This document shows, piece after piece, positions 24,146-36,009 of a stretch of 64,000 bases of DNA. Below the pieces are notes generated by a model that saw nothing but the letters and a program-made list of their open reading frames with translations, was not told the DNA's origin and ran no database searches. The stretch lies in assembly GCA_031216445.1 (NCBI GenBank), contig CM062213.1:9673501-9737500 (forward strand), given 5' to 3'. The stretch is from Lateolabrax maculatus (taxonomy: Eukaryota; Chordata; Actinopteri; Acropomatiformes; Lateolabracidae). The first letter of the stretch is position 1. Each line of letters opens with the position of its first letter. A program made the position numbers and the translations under genes.

Positions 24146-24945
24146 AATGATGAATTGTTAAGCCAGCTGAATTGAACCAAGAAAATTTGTTTGGTTTTGA
24201 GGAAACCAAGGAAAATGTTTTATTTTAATCTATAGATAAATTTAATACATTTTGGTTTCTTCTTTTTTTGGTTAAATCTTTTTAAACTTTTTTTTTTTAT
24301 CTCACCAACATAATTGTTTTCTTTAATGCATTATATTTTTGTGCCATGTTATTTGTGAAAATTAACTAAACTAAACTGAAAAGAAACTAAATTCCCTTTC
24401 CCAGTTCCCTTCACATTTATTCACAGCTGGGCATGAATAGTATGTTTCCGCTGCTGGGTTTTGTTGTTTTGGTTCCAGTGCATCTCTACAGTAGCAGTCA
24501 AGAGAGGGGAGGGCATCATTTTTCCCACCACTCATTTCCCCAAATGATTCAGGGACTAAAACTGGGAACTTTCCCATTAAACGTGTGCTTCTTTAACCAC
24601 AACAGCTGCCCTAAAGCTACGGGTTTGATTTGAGGATTGTGTGGACAGTAGGTTGAGGCCGACAGCTGAGTGTCAGCAATGCATGCATCAAGGATACATA
24701 CCAGCAGTACTACATCATCATCCCTACACTCTTAATTCTTTAGAAACATTCTTGCTACATTAGTTCACAGTCCTCTGCCAGATGGCGCATGGAAAGGGGC
24801 ATTACAATAACACCTGATTAAATCAGACTCAATGTAATTTGCTATATAACTGCTTAGAGCTCATAAAGAAAACATACAAATTTAGGTCTTATAAAATTTT
24901 TAGGATAAAAAAGTAACTTAGATGAAGGCATGAAAGGGGCATTTT
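24146..24945. other. Gene-free T-rich sequence
   Basis: Only T- and A-rich simple sequence was seen, plus a GCCAGATGGCGCA word near 24,777. Confidence 0.5.
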
Positions 24946-24949
24946 TACC

Positions 24950-25393
24950 AGCGGTGGGATGAAAACAAAGTACGTTTAATCAAATTCTGTACTTGAGTTC
25001 AATTCTGGGGTTCTTTACTTGAGTCCATTTTATGATACTTTATACTTGTACTCCTCTACAATTCAGAGGGAAATATTGTACCTGTAAACCCACAGCATTG
25101 ATTTCAGTTATCGGTATTAATTACTTTTTAAATAAAGATTTTATACAGAAAACATGTAAATCAGTTTACAAAATATGCATTGTTATAGATTAAATTACCG
25201 AACAGCACATAAAATTAAAATTAAAATTAACTTAATCTTGACGACATTAAAATGCTTCTTACATGTCAATGAATTTATAATAATATTCTAAAAGTATATA
25301 TAAATACACTTGTTATAGGATATTTTAACATTGTGGTATTAATATTTTTACTTGTGTAAAATATATCAATACTTCTTCCACCACATTTTACAG
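24950..25393. mobile_element. Non-autonomous dispersed repeat of the TTTACTTGAGT class, copy 1
   Basis: It opens with CAGCGGTGGGATGAAAAC, includes TTCTTTACTTGAGTCCATTT, ATACTTGTACTCCTCTACA and CAGAGGGAAATATTGTACC, and closes with CTTCTTCCACCACATTTTAC. The ends are imperfect inverted repeats (GGTGGGA and TTCCACCAC). The words are typical of a very common teleost repeat, probably a non-autonomous DNA transposon. A second copy lies near 62,215. Confidence 0.65.
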
Positions 25394-25394
25394 A

Positions 25395-26140
25395 AAGTCA
25401 GTAAGATATTTTACACTGGTTTATAGAGAGACATAATGTTGATTTTGACTGGAGTTTTAATGCTAAATTGAAATCCAAGCAAAATTTTTTGAATGCTCTA
25501 GTAGAGAAATATTCTAATACGGTTGGTATTTTTTTACTGCTTAACATAACAGTGTCACACAGTTCAGCCATTACTTCGTCCACTCAGTCGCAGAATATGG
25601 CTTCATTTCCAACCTGGCTGCCAAAAATAGAGGGGTTTGATCTGAATGCTATGTCATTAGTGGTTTGGTGCCGATGGAGAATAATAATGCAGATAAACAA
25701 TGGATGTGTCTGCTCCCACACAACAAAGAGAGGGAGACGAGAAATCTTCGCTGCTCTGCTCTTTTGCCACTGGCTACAAAACATTCAAACGTCTGGAAAT
25801 GTTTGTCTTACTCGATAAAACAACACAGGAGGCATGTGTAAATGAACCGAGTTACAGCTGAGCTGTCTGTATTTAATCACTCTTCAGTCTTTAGGATGTT
25901 AATCAAACAAGCCTTATTCAGCTAAGTTATTATTTTATATCAGATTGTTTTTCTACTGCAAGTGTGTAAATAGCATTATGAATATTTTCTAAAATATATG
26001 TTTTTTAGATTCTTTAAAAATATTTTCCAAACTGTAGTTGATATTAAAATGCTAAGCGTATTGATGAGTGTAAACACACAAACACACACAAATAAAGCGA
26101 CTGTCTATCAATGCTTCCCCCTGTCACAACGCGGGCCAGA
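25395..26140. other. Gene-free AT-rich sequence
   Basis: No exon structure was seen. The 116-codon open frame at 25,468-25,818 has no recognisable domain and ordinary AT-rich composition. Confidence 0.5.
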
Positions 26141-26144
26141 CACT

Positions 26145-26162
26145 TGATTGACAGCTGTCAAT
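26145..26162. promoter_or_regulatory. PBX-MEIS composite site within a 16-base perfect palindrome
   Basis: TGATTGACAG (26145-26154) is the consensus PBX/MEIS-PREP site. It overlaps ATTGACAGCTGTCAAT (26147-26162), a perfect palindrome containing an E-box (CAGCTG) and two opposed TGACAG words. It sits in a GC-richer island (26,110-26,300) with a CTCF-like ACCAGGGGGCC near 26,201. Confidence 0.45.
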
Positions 26163-26239
26163 GCAGCTGATGAGAGCTGACTGAGGGGGTCAGTCATGGT
26201 ACCAGGGGGCCGCCTGTGTCGTCAGAGAGCGATGGGGTG

Positions 26240-29200
26240 AGAGGGGGATGGAAATAGACAAGGTCTGCCGTGGTCCACTGGGCACCCCTCTGCCCCACCC
26301 CAGAGGGACAGGCTAGTCAGAAAAACACACAAAGAGACAGAGAGAGGGGAGAAGAAGCCCCCCGGGTTACTACATGTAAGATGTTCGACAAGAGACCACC
26401 TCCTCCGACTCAGTGACAGCAGTCACAGCTACAGAGATGCATGAATGTAGACACGATACATACACCCGCGTGGCATAAGAAAATTCTGACATGAGCGTCG
26501 CTAAAATCTCTGTCCATTAGTCGGATGGACAGAAGATGGTAGGAGAGAGAAAAATGCATTAAGTAATAAGTTAGGAGGAGAATGCTCCTCACGTCCCTGC
26601 TCTTGCCAGGTGGATATAAATGCGTAAAAGAAAGGGAAAGAAATGAAAGGAGGCACGAGGCGAGAGAAGAGATAAATGGCTGGAGGGAGGCATACAAGTG
26701 TGCTTTTTAAAATAATACTGTATATTTTGGTCACCGTCTCTGCAGAGGTGAGAGGAAGAGAGACAAGAGAGGAGAAAGGGTTTATGAAGCAGCGGGAGAA
26801 AGTGTCAAAAACAGACAGCTACATAGACAAAAGCAGGATGCTGAAAGTATTCACCTTTTAAAGGTAACAGGGGGAAAAAAGCAGACAGTCAAAGAAAAGA
26901 CCGCTGGTGTTGACAGAGGCTATTAACAGTCGGACGGTACACTGAAAGACTAAAAGGAGAAATGGAAGGATCAGGCTGTATTTATAATGAAGATGGAGAG
27001 CGACAAAGAGGAGCTGGAGTGCAAACAGAGGCGAGGAAATGTAGTGGAGCAGAGGTAGCCAAGCTGTCAGTGGTCTTTGGTCCTTTGGTCCATGCTAACC
27101 AAACCTTCCAACAGGGCTGCTGGTCACACACGCACACACACACACACGCACACACACACACACACACACACCCAGACACACACTCAGATTCATTCCTCTT
27201 GCAGACTGTCTGATCCTCTGTCCTCAGGGAGGTGTTAGTCTTGAGGAATCTAAGGGGCTTCGTTTGGACACCAAAGTGAGGGGAGTAATAATTCTGTCTC
27301 TCGCTCTCTCCCCCCCCCAGCACTCAACACAGACCCACCCAGCCCAAACACACACACTTACACACACACACACACACACACACACCAAGCCACCTACAGA
27401 CAGAGGTGACTGTACAGCACAGGTGAGTGGGTAACAATGAGTGTTGCTATCACAGCGGTCAGATATCATATCAGATCCAGACCAAATCCCTCTGCTCTTC
27501 GCTGGAACCCAGAGAGGACGGACAACAGGAAAGCTGCTGAAAAAGGACACAATTAGAGTTTGGTTACAAACAGTTACAGCGTTTAAGTATTGATTTTAAA
27601 GAAAAAGTTGTTACATGACAGCGAGTAGACAGGAGTAAACATTATTACAAAACATAGTGTAGAAAATAACAAGACGAGAGAGACAGGAGTTTACAGCCAT
27701 GGCAGCAGCACTGTGAAGCTGTACTTAGGCACAGCGGTGGTTTGAGCTATAGGCAGCTTACTAATGTGGTCACAATAACAAAGCTAAAGTCAAAGAATTG
27801 TGATGAGTTTGCGCTCTTGAATCCAGGCTTTTCAAAAGCGAGTGTAGCCAGAATCAAGAGTCCCATTTCATAGACACACTGACAAAAAAATACAAAGTAT
27901 AAAAGGCTCTTGAGATGCTGAAAGAATCAATTTATGCCATGTGTAAAAAGTGACAAAATGTGAAAAAAACGTGACAAAAAGTGGCAAACAGCAGTCACCA
28001 AGATAAGGGAGGTAAGAGGCAAGAGGGGTTTCATATTAACTCATCAACATCGACTACATAAGCCTTGGGAGATGGAGGGGATTTTAACATTACCTGCGTT
28101 GATTTTTATCCCATCTGTAGCACGTATACGGGTCATTTTCCACCCCCACTCCAGTAATAATTACAGCCGCAATTACCTATGACCTCTCTGGTCCTCACAT
28201 AATTTAAATCCCTTGCAGTGGATCTCTGAGTTTCTTCTTCTTTTTTTGATTTTAATTTTTTAATCAGCTCTGTGAGTTTTATGTGAAAATGGAATAAATC
28301 AAAAAAGGTTTATGATAGACGGAAACATGCAAACACCTATATCTGGGAGCCAATATGAAAAATAAAATAAAAATGAAAGCCATTAGTAGAGCAAGACCCC
28401 GTAAAAGCTCAAAAACAGGCTCATTTAATGTCAACATCAGGCAGGCACTGGTACTTTCTTTTGAGCCCGTTTTTTTATATTTGTTTACATTATGGCAAAT
28501 TGGCACCATTAAAAGTATACTGAATTACAGTAGCTATTAGCATTTTCTGTTTGCAATATGGATGGATGGACATCAGAGATAATGATATCCTCGGGAAGTG
28601 TAAGTCATTCTCAATGATATCAATATGGGTATCATGTCTGTATCGTGTTAAGATTTGAGAAACAAGAAAAGAAGTATGATTTTTGGCTCAAATTTGCCTC
28701 TTTGCCTCGCGTCTCTCCCTCTGCGTCCTCCTGGGGGGGGCTTTTGACTTTCTCTTTTGGCTTTATATTGCTAATGTCCTATTAAAATCCATATCCTGTA
28801 ATTTCCTGATGGTTAAAATGCTTTAAATCCATGCATACCCATAGAAACAATTAGTGCATTTCCATTCTGTTTTTATGACCATTATCACTGGATAGAAATG
28901 GCCAGTAAAATGTAAAACAAAAAAATATAAATATCCCAAAAAGTTTTTACGGTTGTCTGAGGGGGAAAACAGTCATAATGAAAATAGTCCATCCATCCAT
29001 TATCTATACCGCTTATCCTTAGAGGGTTAATGAAAATAGTCACAGAAAAAACATCAGATCTGTGTGGACTGATAAGGAGACTGTAATGTTTCTTAAATTA
29101 ATAAATAGATGCCACATTTCTACCACGTTCTCTACATCGCTAGAAGTTTGGATAGCACTCTTATAATCACGTCATCTTGTTGCATCTTCTTCTGCGACAG

Positions 29201-29430
29201 TTTATTGGCACCTTACTGGAGAATTTATGCCACCAACTGTTTATCTCGAGATGATTAACTTCTAATATTCGCATAGGAGCAATGGATGGAAATGTGGATT
29301 CATTTGCATTTTCCTTTTGACTATTTTCTGTCAATTCTGTACATTACAATTGGATGAAAACTTAGCTGGTGTTAATCAGGTATAATGTTTATCCTGTTCA
29401 CCATCTTAGTTTAGCATGTAAGCAGTGTGG
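26240..29430. other. Gene-free stretch, purine-rich in part, with two CA tracts
   Basis: Purine-rich DNA runs over about 26,530-27,060. CA tracts lie at 27,125-27,171 and 27,348-27,386. The block 28,130-28,230 (CCAGTAATAATTACAGCCGC and CAATTACCTATGACCTC) has enhancer-like homeodomain words. A short dispersed-repeat word (CATCCATCCATTATCTATAC) occurs near 28,990. No exon was found. Confidence 0.5.
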
Positions 29431-29439
29431 AATGTCATT

Positions 29440-29620
29440 AATTTTCGAGCTTCATGGTGGTGCTATAGGAAAAGTCAGGGGATCATGAAAGTCAGTAGCA
29501 TTCATCCCAAGTGGACCATGAATATCTGCACAAAATGTCATGGCAAGCCATCCAATAGTTGAGATATTTCAGTTTGGACCAAACTGGTGGACCGACAAAC
29601 AGACCGCTCTCTCTACATCT
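29440..29620. repeat. Dispersed repeat copy, family shared with 35,840-36,000
   Basis: GAGCTTCATGGTGGTGCTAT, TCATGGCAAGCCATCCAATA and GTTGAGATATTTCAGTTTGG are the reverse complement of words in the 35.9-kb copy (TGAAATATCTCAACACCCAC, TTGTCATGACATTTTGTACA, AGCACCGCCATGAAGTTGAC). The family is not named; the paired copies show it is a repeat. Confidence 0.7.
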
Positions 29621-29933
29621 GCATTCACAAAAACTTTTAAATCTGGAATCTTTTTTCCACGTCCTCAAAATAATGCTGGAGGTTGTAATCACACCCACCA
29701 AACCAACTGCATTAGAGATCTGTGTCTAATCAACACATATCAGGAGTCAAAGGGAGTGCCACACGGGACCTCCACTAACAGGTAAAAGACCAAGAATATT
29801 TGCAACATAATGGTCTTTAAAAAGAACATTTTTTAAAAAGTCAGTCAATAAAAAGGTAAATCCGAGTCCAGTTGACATGGACACAGATAAAAAAGCCACA
29901 AGGTTGAGTCAGAAAAAGAGGAGACACAGAGAA

Positions 29934-29935
<2 letters not shown>

Positions 29936-29980
<45 letters not shown>
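29936..29980. repeat. (TG)n microsatellite
   Basis: An uninterrupted TG run of about 45 bases. Confidence 0.95.
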
Positions 29981-29981
<1 letters not shown>

Positions 29982-30109
29982 CCAGATCAATATCAAACAG
30001 TGCTGTGATACCATATTCAGCCTGGAGGCCTATCAGAGAGAATGTCAACACTCTCTGGTGAGATGACCCCACCAACAATCTCCACCAAGCACACACACAA
30101 ACACACACG

Positions 30110-30310
30110 CCGCTCCTGTGTCACCTTTTCCCAATTCATTATTAACAAGCTCGCTGGGCCTCATTAGCAGCAGGCCACACGACGCTGCTTCCACAAACAA
30201 AACAAAATGCTCCGCAACAGTAATTGCCTTCTTGCTCCATGTCCCCGCCTCCAAGCCTCCACCTGCTGTGGAGAAGTTTAAAGTAATAATCTTGAATATC
30301 TTCATGTAAA
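30110..30310. promoter_or_regulatory. Candidate regulatory island
   Basis: Mixed-complexity sequence with CAATTCATTATTAACAAG, GCCTCATTAGCAGCAGGCC and CAACAGTAATTGCC, flanked by simple or AT-rich DNA. It resembles a developmental enhancer; there is no direct evidence. Confidence 0.25.
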
Positions 30311-30349
30311 TAAATGTCTGTTAAGTCACCATCTATTGCCGAATGAGGT

Positions 30350-32400
30350 AACTCAATGGGTATTGAGCCTATGATCCACTGATGAAAGCCCTTGCTTTTG
30401 CAGTGTTACGAACTGGGTGTCGGTGGCGACATTCCCGGGAAAAATCCCAAGCGACACACAGTTAGTGACGCGTTTTCCGTCACCAAGAAATGACTGGTCA
30501 CTTCTGTTTCAAATAAATGGTCTCTCCAAACACACAAAAAAATCTATATTGATGATAAAACTTAAACAGCACAAGTGACAATGTTTGGAAATCTGGGAAG
30601 TGTGATCCAAAAACACACCTGCAATTACCGCTTATCTCCTTAGGTGCCGCAAAAGAGAACAAAACTAGATATATACTAGACATAAAACGAGATATTTATG
30701 ATTATTACTTCAAACGAAACAAATCTCAAAATACACATACAAACTGACTAGAGACTCTTTCTTTCTTTACAATTTTGTTCTTTCTTTTACAAGTTACTCT
30801 GAAAATTACTTTTTTAAAATTATATATAAATTTATATGATTTATAAATAAATCAATAATGGTCTTGAATAATAGTTCAATAGTTTTTAGAGGAGAGGGAC
30901 TGGTAAACACACAAACACTCTATACTTTAAATGTCCTGGTCTGCCACATCTGTCATCTCCATTTCCATCCCCTCCCTTCTCCATATACTTTACACAAGCA
31001 AGCTGAAAACTTTAATATTTCCTTACTACATCTTCCTTCTGCCCCTTTGACCATAAAAAAAACATGCTTAAAAGCGATAAAATAAAACATAAATTAAGAA
31101 AAAACATAAAAGAAAAAACAGGGAAAGAATGAGAGAGAGAGAGACAGCGAGAGGAACAACAAAAATAGGTAAAAGACAGAAGGGATGCTCCACTGCTTGG
31201 CTGACACACATGGGGTCTCTGCAGACTGAGAGGATGCTATGAGAGGAAGGGAGAGAGAGAAAGAGAGCTGTGTGGTGTGGTGAGCAGCATCCAACCCCTC
31301 CTCCCTCACTTTAAGCCTCCACCTCCCTCCACCCCCACCGTGGAACTGTATGCTTGGCTTCTCCTGATTTCTTTAGCATTCCTCCCCATCCTCTCCCAAA
31401 GCCTGGGAGAGGACCGAGGCAGACAGCAGGGCTTGTCATAGTCACAGGCCTAGGTCCAAGACGTGTGTGTATGCGTCTCTGTGTGTGCATGTGTAGTAGG
31501 TGCATATGAATCTATACTGTGCATGTGTTTGAACATATGTATGTTAATTTGCCTATGCATGCCTGCATGTAGGCAGATCGGCATTCTCTAATTATTCATA
31601 TGGCAATGAATGTCAAATATTACAATATTAATAACCTAAACCAATCCTTACCAAACTTAACAAAAACAAAACGAGACATAGAGTCACAACTTCAAAACTT
31701 ATTTAATTCAAAATTAAATTGTTTGTCAGAGCAATTTAATATTTGACAAATATACTGGTTTACATGCGATACGACATGAACATTTCTAAAACCTTATACA
31801 AACTGCTGTGAGAATATGTTAGTATTTGTATGTGACTAATTACAGATGAATGCGTAAGTGTGAAACCACCCTGTCTCTTATATGATATTAATTAATGCAA
31901 CAGCAAATACGTTTAAGAAAAAGATGTAATGCGACCCTTCTATTTTTTCTATCAGTATAACAAGGAAATATTTTTGATGAGCTTATCTGGAAAGTTGCAA
32001 AACGTTCATGCAGAAGGTATCTGCTAAATGTTCACTGACAACGTATTTCATTAGTTTTCCCCTGTAATATTCACTCTTACAATACAATAGCTGTAGCAAC
32101 TAAAGCACAATTCACATTTTTATGGTTATCTTTAGGCACTCAAAGCTCTAAGGTAAATACCGAAAAAGTCTTAAATTGACTGAAAGCAAAAAACAGGACA
32201 TATTTGCTTCATTAATAGGCAAAATAAACCACAATCTACATAATCCAGACAGCCATTACGTTTTTTCTCAAAAGGTATTTGGAAAGACAAATGTCATTTC
32301 TACAGGAAATGGGTTTGGTATAAAAATGTAAACATGTGTATATGCTTGTGAATGTGTGTTCACATGTATGTGTAGGCCTCACTGCGTGTGCCATTATGTG
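30350..32400. other. Gene-free stretch
   Basis: No exon or RNA gene. A small CpG pocket lies at 30,410-30,485 (see findings). GA-rich DNA covers 31,110-31,270. The remainder is AT-rich. Confidence 0.5.
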
Positions 32401-32403
32401 TAC

Positions 32404-32405
<2 letters not shown>

Positions 32406-32435
<30 letters not shown>
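32406..32435. repeat. (TG)n microsatellite
   Basis: A TG run of about 30 bases. Confidence 0.95.
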
Positions 32436-32436
<1 letters not shown>

Positions 32437-32439
32437 CCT

Positions 32440-35400
32440 GTCAGTGTGAATGAACAGGAGATCTTAGCTGGCGGACAGTATTGGCAGAAAGACCCTCGTG
32501 ACTTGTGGAAGCTTAAAAACTCACACCAGGGACTTTGGCTGGACGCACACATCCTCTGGCAACTATCTTCTCTCCAATATCTATAAATTATTCACCAAGC
32601 CTCGACTGACGGGACGGAGATCCTAATGAGAAAAATGTTGCAGGGAGACACTCAGCCGTGTCAGTGCGTGCACGCGAGCGTGTGTAAAGTGTAAATAGGC
32701 ACCATGTCATTACATATGTAGAGGCTGTGTGCTCGAATGTACGTGTCCGTGTGTGCGGGGTGTGTACAGAGAAACTAATTAGCATCAGTGCCGCTGGACA
32801 AGAAGAATGATTAAGTCCCTCTGTGTAATTAAGTCATGGTGGAATAGGAGAAATTCACTCAGATCTCAAAGTCTTTAAACGGGAACTCACACTGATGCAT
32901 AACAGTCAGCAAGAACACTTTCTCTTTGTTTCTTTTGCTCTTTTTATATATATGCAAATTATAACTGTTTTCATTCAAACACTTGGTTTCCAATGAGAAG
33001 ATTGATATTAATCTCATGTCTGTGCACTAAGTGCAGAGCTGGAGTCAGGACGTGATAAGCCTCGCAAGCATAAAACTAGACTGGAAGCAAGGGGAAACAG
33101 CTAGCAAGATCAAAAATACGCCTTCCAACAACTTAGTAATTAACACATTGTATATCGTTTGTTTAACCTGTGCAAAACTGTGTGGTCGTAAATCGTTCAT
33201 AAAGCATTGTTCTAACAAAAGAAATAGGCCCTCTTGGCTGCCTGCACATAGTGCAAGGCATTCAGATTGATTTCAACATTTGGCTATTTATTTATTTGTA
33301 TGTTGCCATTCATTGGGCAACCACTGAAAAACTGTCCAGTGTCAGTAGGATGACTTTGAAAACTGCTTGCACGCTCACCGGGTTTCAGTTGCCAATAGCT
33401 CTGTGGGGACGTTTCGCACTTGTGGCCACATGCGGCCATAATCCCTCTCGTGTCAAGACCTGCATGAGATAGTTTGTGAATCGTGGTGCTGCAGAAGCAG
33501 CGGTTAGTGTATTTCTTCTTGTCGCAAGATGACTGACGCCTATTGGCTCTCAAGTGTGCCTGTAAGACACAGCAAATGACCCTTTTTACATTTAGGTTGT
33601 AGCTTAGGTCATTAACAGCCAGGGCAGCCAATAGACAAGACTGCCCCTTCACTTCTTAAGTAGGCAACCAGTGACCGCGTTTGTTTTGGTCTTCCTCTTC
33701 TTCTTTTTCTATTTAGTTTAACAGCGGTTGACATCCATAAATGTTGCATTACCGCCATCTACTGAAAAGCACTTGGTTTTCCCAGCATTTGTGGATTTTG
33801 TTTGACACACACGGCACAGTACAACAGCCGCAAAAGATTCCACACAAATAGGTTGAGATTCACAAATACATTTCCATTTACAAATGCTAAATTGACGTAC
33901 AAATGATGATGTAAGTGTGGTAAATTAGAGGCACAGTTACAGATACAGATTTACAGTTGCAAATCATTCTGCGTTTATTTGTGCATTGTGTTTTACAAGT
34001 TACATAACTTGACATTTGTTTGTGAATACTAATGACACTGCTTTAATCCCATTGCTATCTTCATCCTGGTAGTCGCAGTACAGTCACATGTAGTTGCAAC
34101 TAATTTACAAGAACGTATCCCTCCGCTGTGGCTCAGCAAGGAAACACAGTCCATGTAAACACAGAGAGGGAATTTCATATTAAAAAGACTAAAAGAATAA
34201 CTTTGGAAGATAACCACTTGACTGAGATTCTGTCGCCCATCTTTTACAGTGCAGTTGCGTTAGGACGGGATTACTTCATGGTCAGTACGGAGAAGATGAA
34301 TGATTACAGCAACCTGTAACTCTCTCAGTGTGCATATGTGTGGGCATGTGAGTATTTTCTAATGAGACAGACTTGTCATCTCACTCTAAGGGACAGCGTG
34401 TTTTCTAAATTGTTGAACTTTTTTTTTAATGCAACCTCTTGGCTGCCAGCAGTTTTGCAGTGGGACACGGCAAAGCAAACATACAGAAGAGCAGATGACA
34501 CAAATACATTGAAGTTTCTATCTCCCCTACCTGTCGACTTTCTCCTTCTCCTCCCAACAACCCAGCACACCTCTCGCTGTCTCTCTCTCTGTTACCTTGG
34601 AGTCTGGCCGTCATGCTCTTGTGGCTCCACTCTAAAGGTTACGCTGTGTACCCACCGTCACTGCCTGTCACTCCCCCACCACCACCAGCCACACTGCCAC
34701 ACGCACACACACACACACACATGCTCCATCAGTCCCAGGCCCTGTCAACGATATACTGCCCATAGAATCACCAACCTACCTACCGTTTGCCTTTGCAAAG
34801 AGGACGTTGTGGTGAATAGAGTTGGAAAGCCTGGACAGGTTACAGGTTAACAGCTCTGGTGATAGAGTAAGTGGAGTGGTTGTTAGTGTATTAACAGTGT
34901 AATGAGACGGACACACTGTACAGAGAGAGACTGTAGGAATGTGCATAGAAAAATATGAAAGTGGGCTTGGTGTGTGCATGTCCATCTGCAGTCTGCTGGC
35001 CTTGGCACATGGAATTAAAATGCTGCTCACTTGACAGAAATCAACAGGGTCCACAGAGGCCTCATCTTGTTCCTGCCGCCCTCTTCCGACATTACTCCCT
35101 CCTTTCTTTCTCAAAGATGAATCCTCTGCAAAATGAGCAGAAGGGAGTGTCTGTTAAAGAAAAAGGGGTAGGACAAAAAGAGGAACATCATATTACAACA
35201 GTCAGATTGAATAAAATGATCTGCAATTTGTTTCAAATGTAAGACTGATGAGTGTTTTCATTACAGTGACATAATAGAAGAAATTGTTGATATTCTTTTA
35301 GCCACTCTAGATCATGACTTATTGGTTTGTATTATTCCACAGCTCATATTCAGTTCAGAATGGGAAGAACAAGAAAACCCTCAATATTATTAACTTAGGA

Positions 35401-35830
35401 AGCTTCACGGATCACTTGTAGGATCACTTGTAGTGACAACTTAAATAGCTTAAATAAACAACTTTTCGATTGTAAGCCAGATATAAACAGTGTATAGCTC
35501 CTTTTAAATTATATGAAAACTTTATTAGTGTTTATATTGGACTTTATTTAGACGAACTTGCAGCAATTTTGCCAACAGTTTGTTGTCGCTTTTTTATTTT
35601 AAACATAAATTCCCAATATCTCTGACTCGGTATTAGTCAGACGCTGATGTGAATGTTTTTTTAGGTTCTTGTAATTACGGTCTGAATGATATGAGGATAT
35701 GAACAAAGCATTACAGTCAATATCTGAGAGTGAGCAACCTCCTGTATAAATATCACTGTCTTATACATACTTTAATGTTCATGCCTATAAAAGCCTGAAA
35801 TGGACGAACCATTTAGTTTTGAGCCATTGT
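32440..35830. other. Gene-free stretch with dispersed-repeat fragments
   Basis: At 33,130-33,200 TAATTAACACATTGTATATC and GTTTGTTTAACCTGTGCAAA match the tail of the family at 56.8 kb. At 33,690-33,790 is a TTTAGTTTAACAGCGGTTGA ... ACCGCCATCTACTG fragment also familiar from fish repeats. CA runs lie at 34,699-34,720. Open frames (for example 34,338-34,850) have no domain. Confidence 0.5.
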
Positions 35831-35839
35831 AGTGGCATG

Positions 35840-36000
35840 GCTCTAGGACTGAAATATCTCAACACCCACTGATTGGATTGTCATGACATTTTGTACAGAC
35901 AGTCACTCAGAGGATGAATCCTGACTTTGCTGATCCTCTGTTTCCATTAGCACCGCCATGAAGTTGACATTTCTGTTTTTGAATGAAATGTTGGGACTTC
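35840..36000. repeat. Dispersed repeat copy, inverted relative to 29,440-29,620
   Basis: GGACTGAAATATCTCAACAC, GATTGTCATGACATTTTGTA and TTAGCACCGCCATGAAGTTG correspond, on the other strand, to the 29.5-kb copy, with moderate divergence. Confidence 0.7.
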
Positions 36001-36009
36001 TGAAAGTCA

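Noticed and set aside
34338..34850. Open frame of 170 codons
   Set aside because: Low-complexity Leu/His/Thr composition, no domain, passes through a CA tract.
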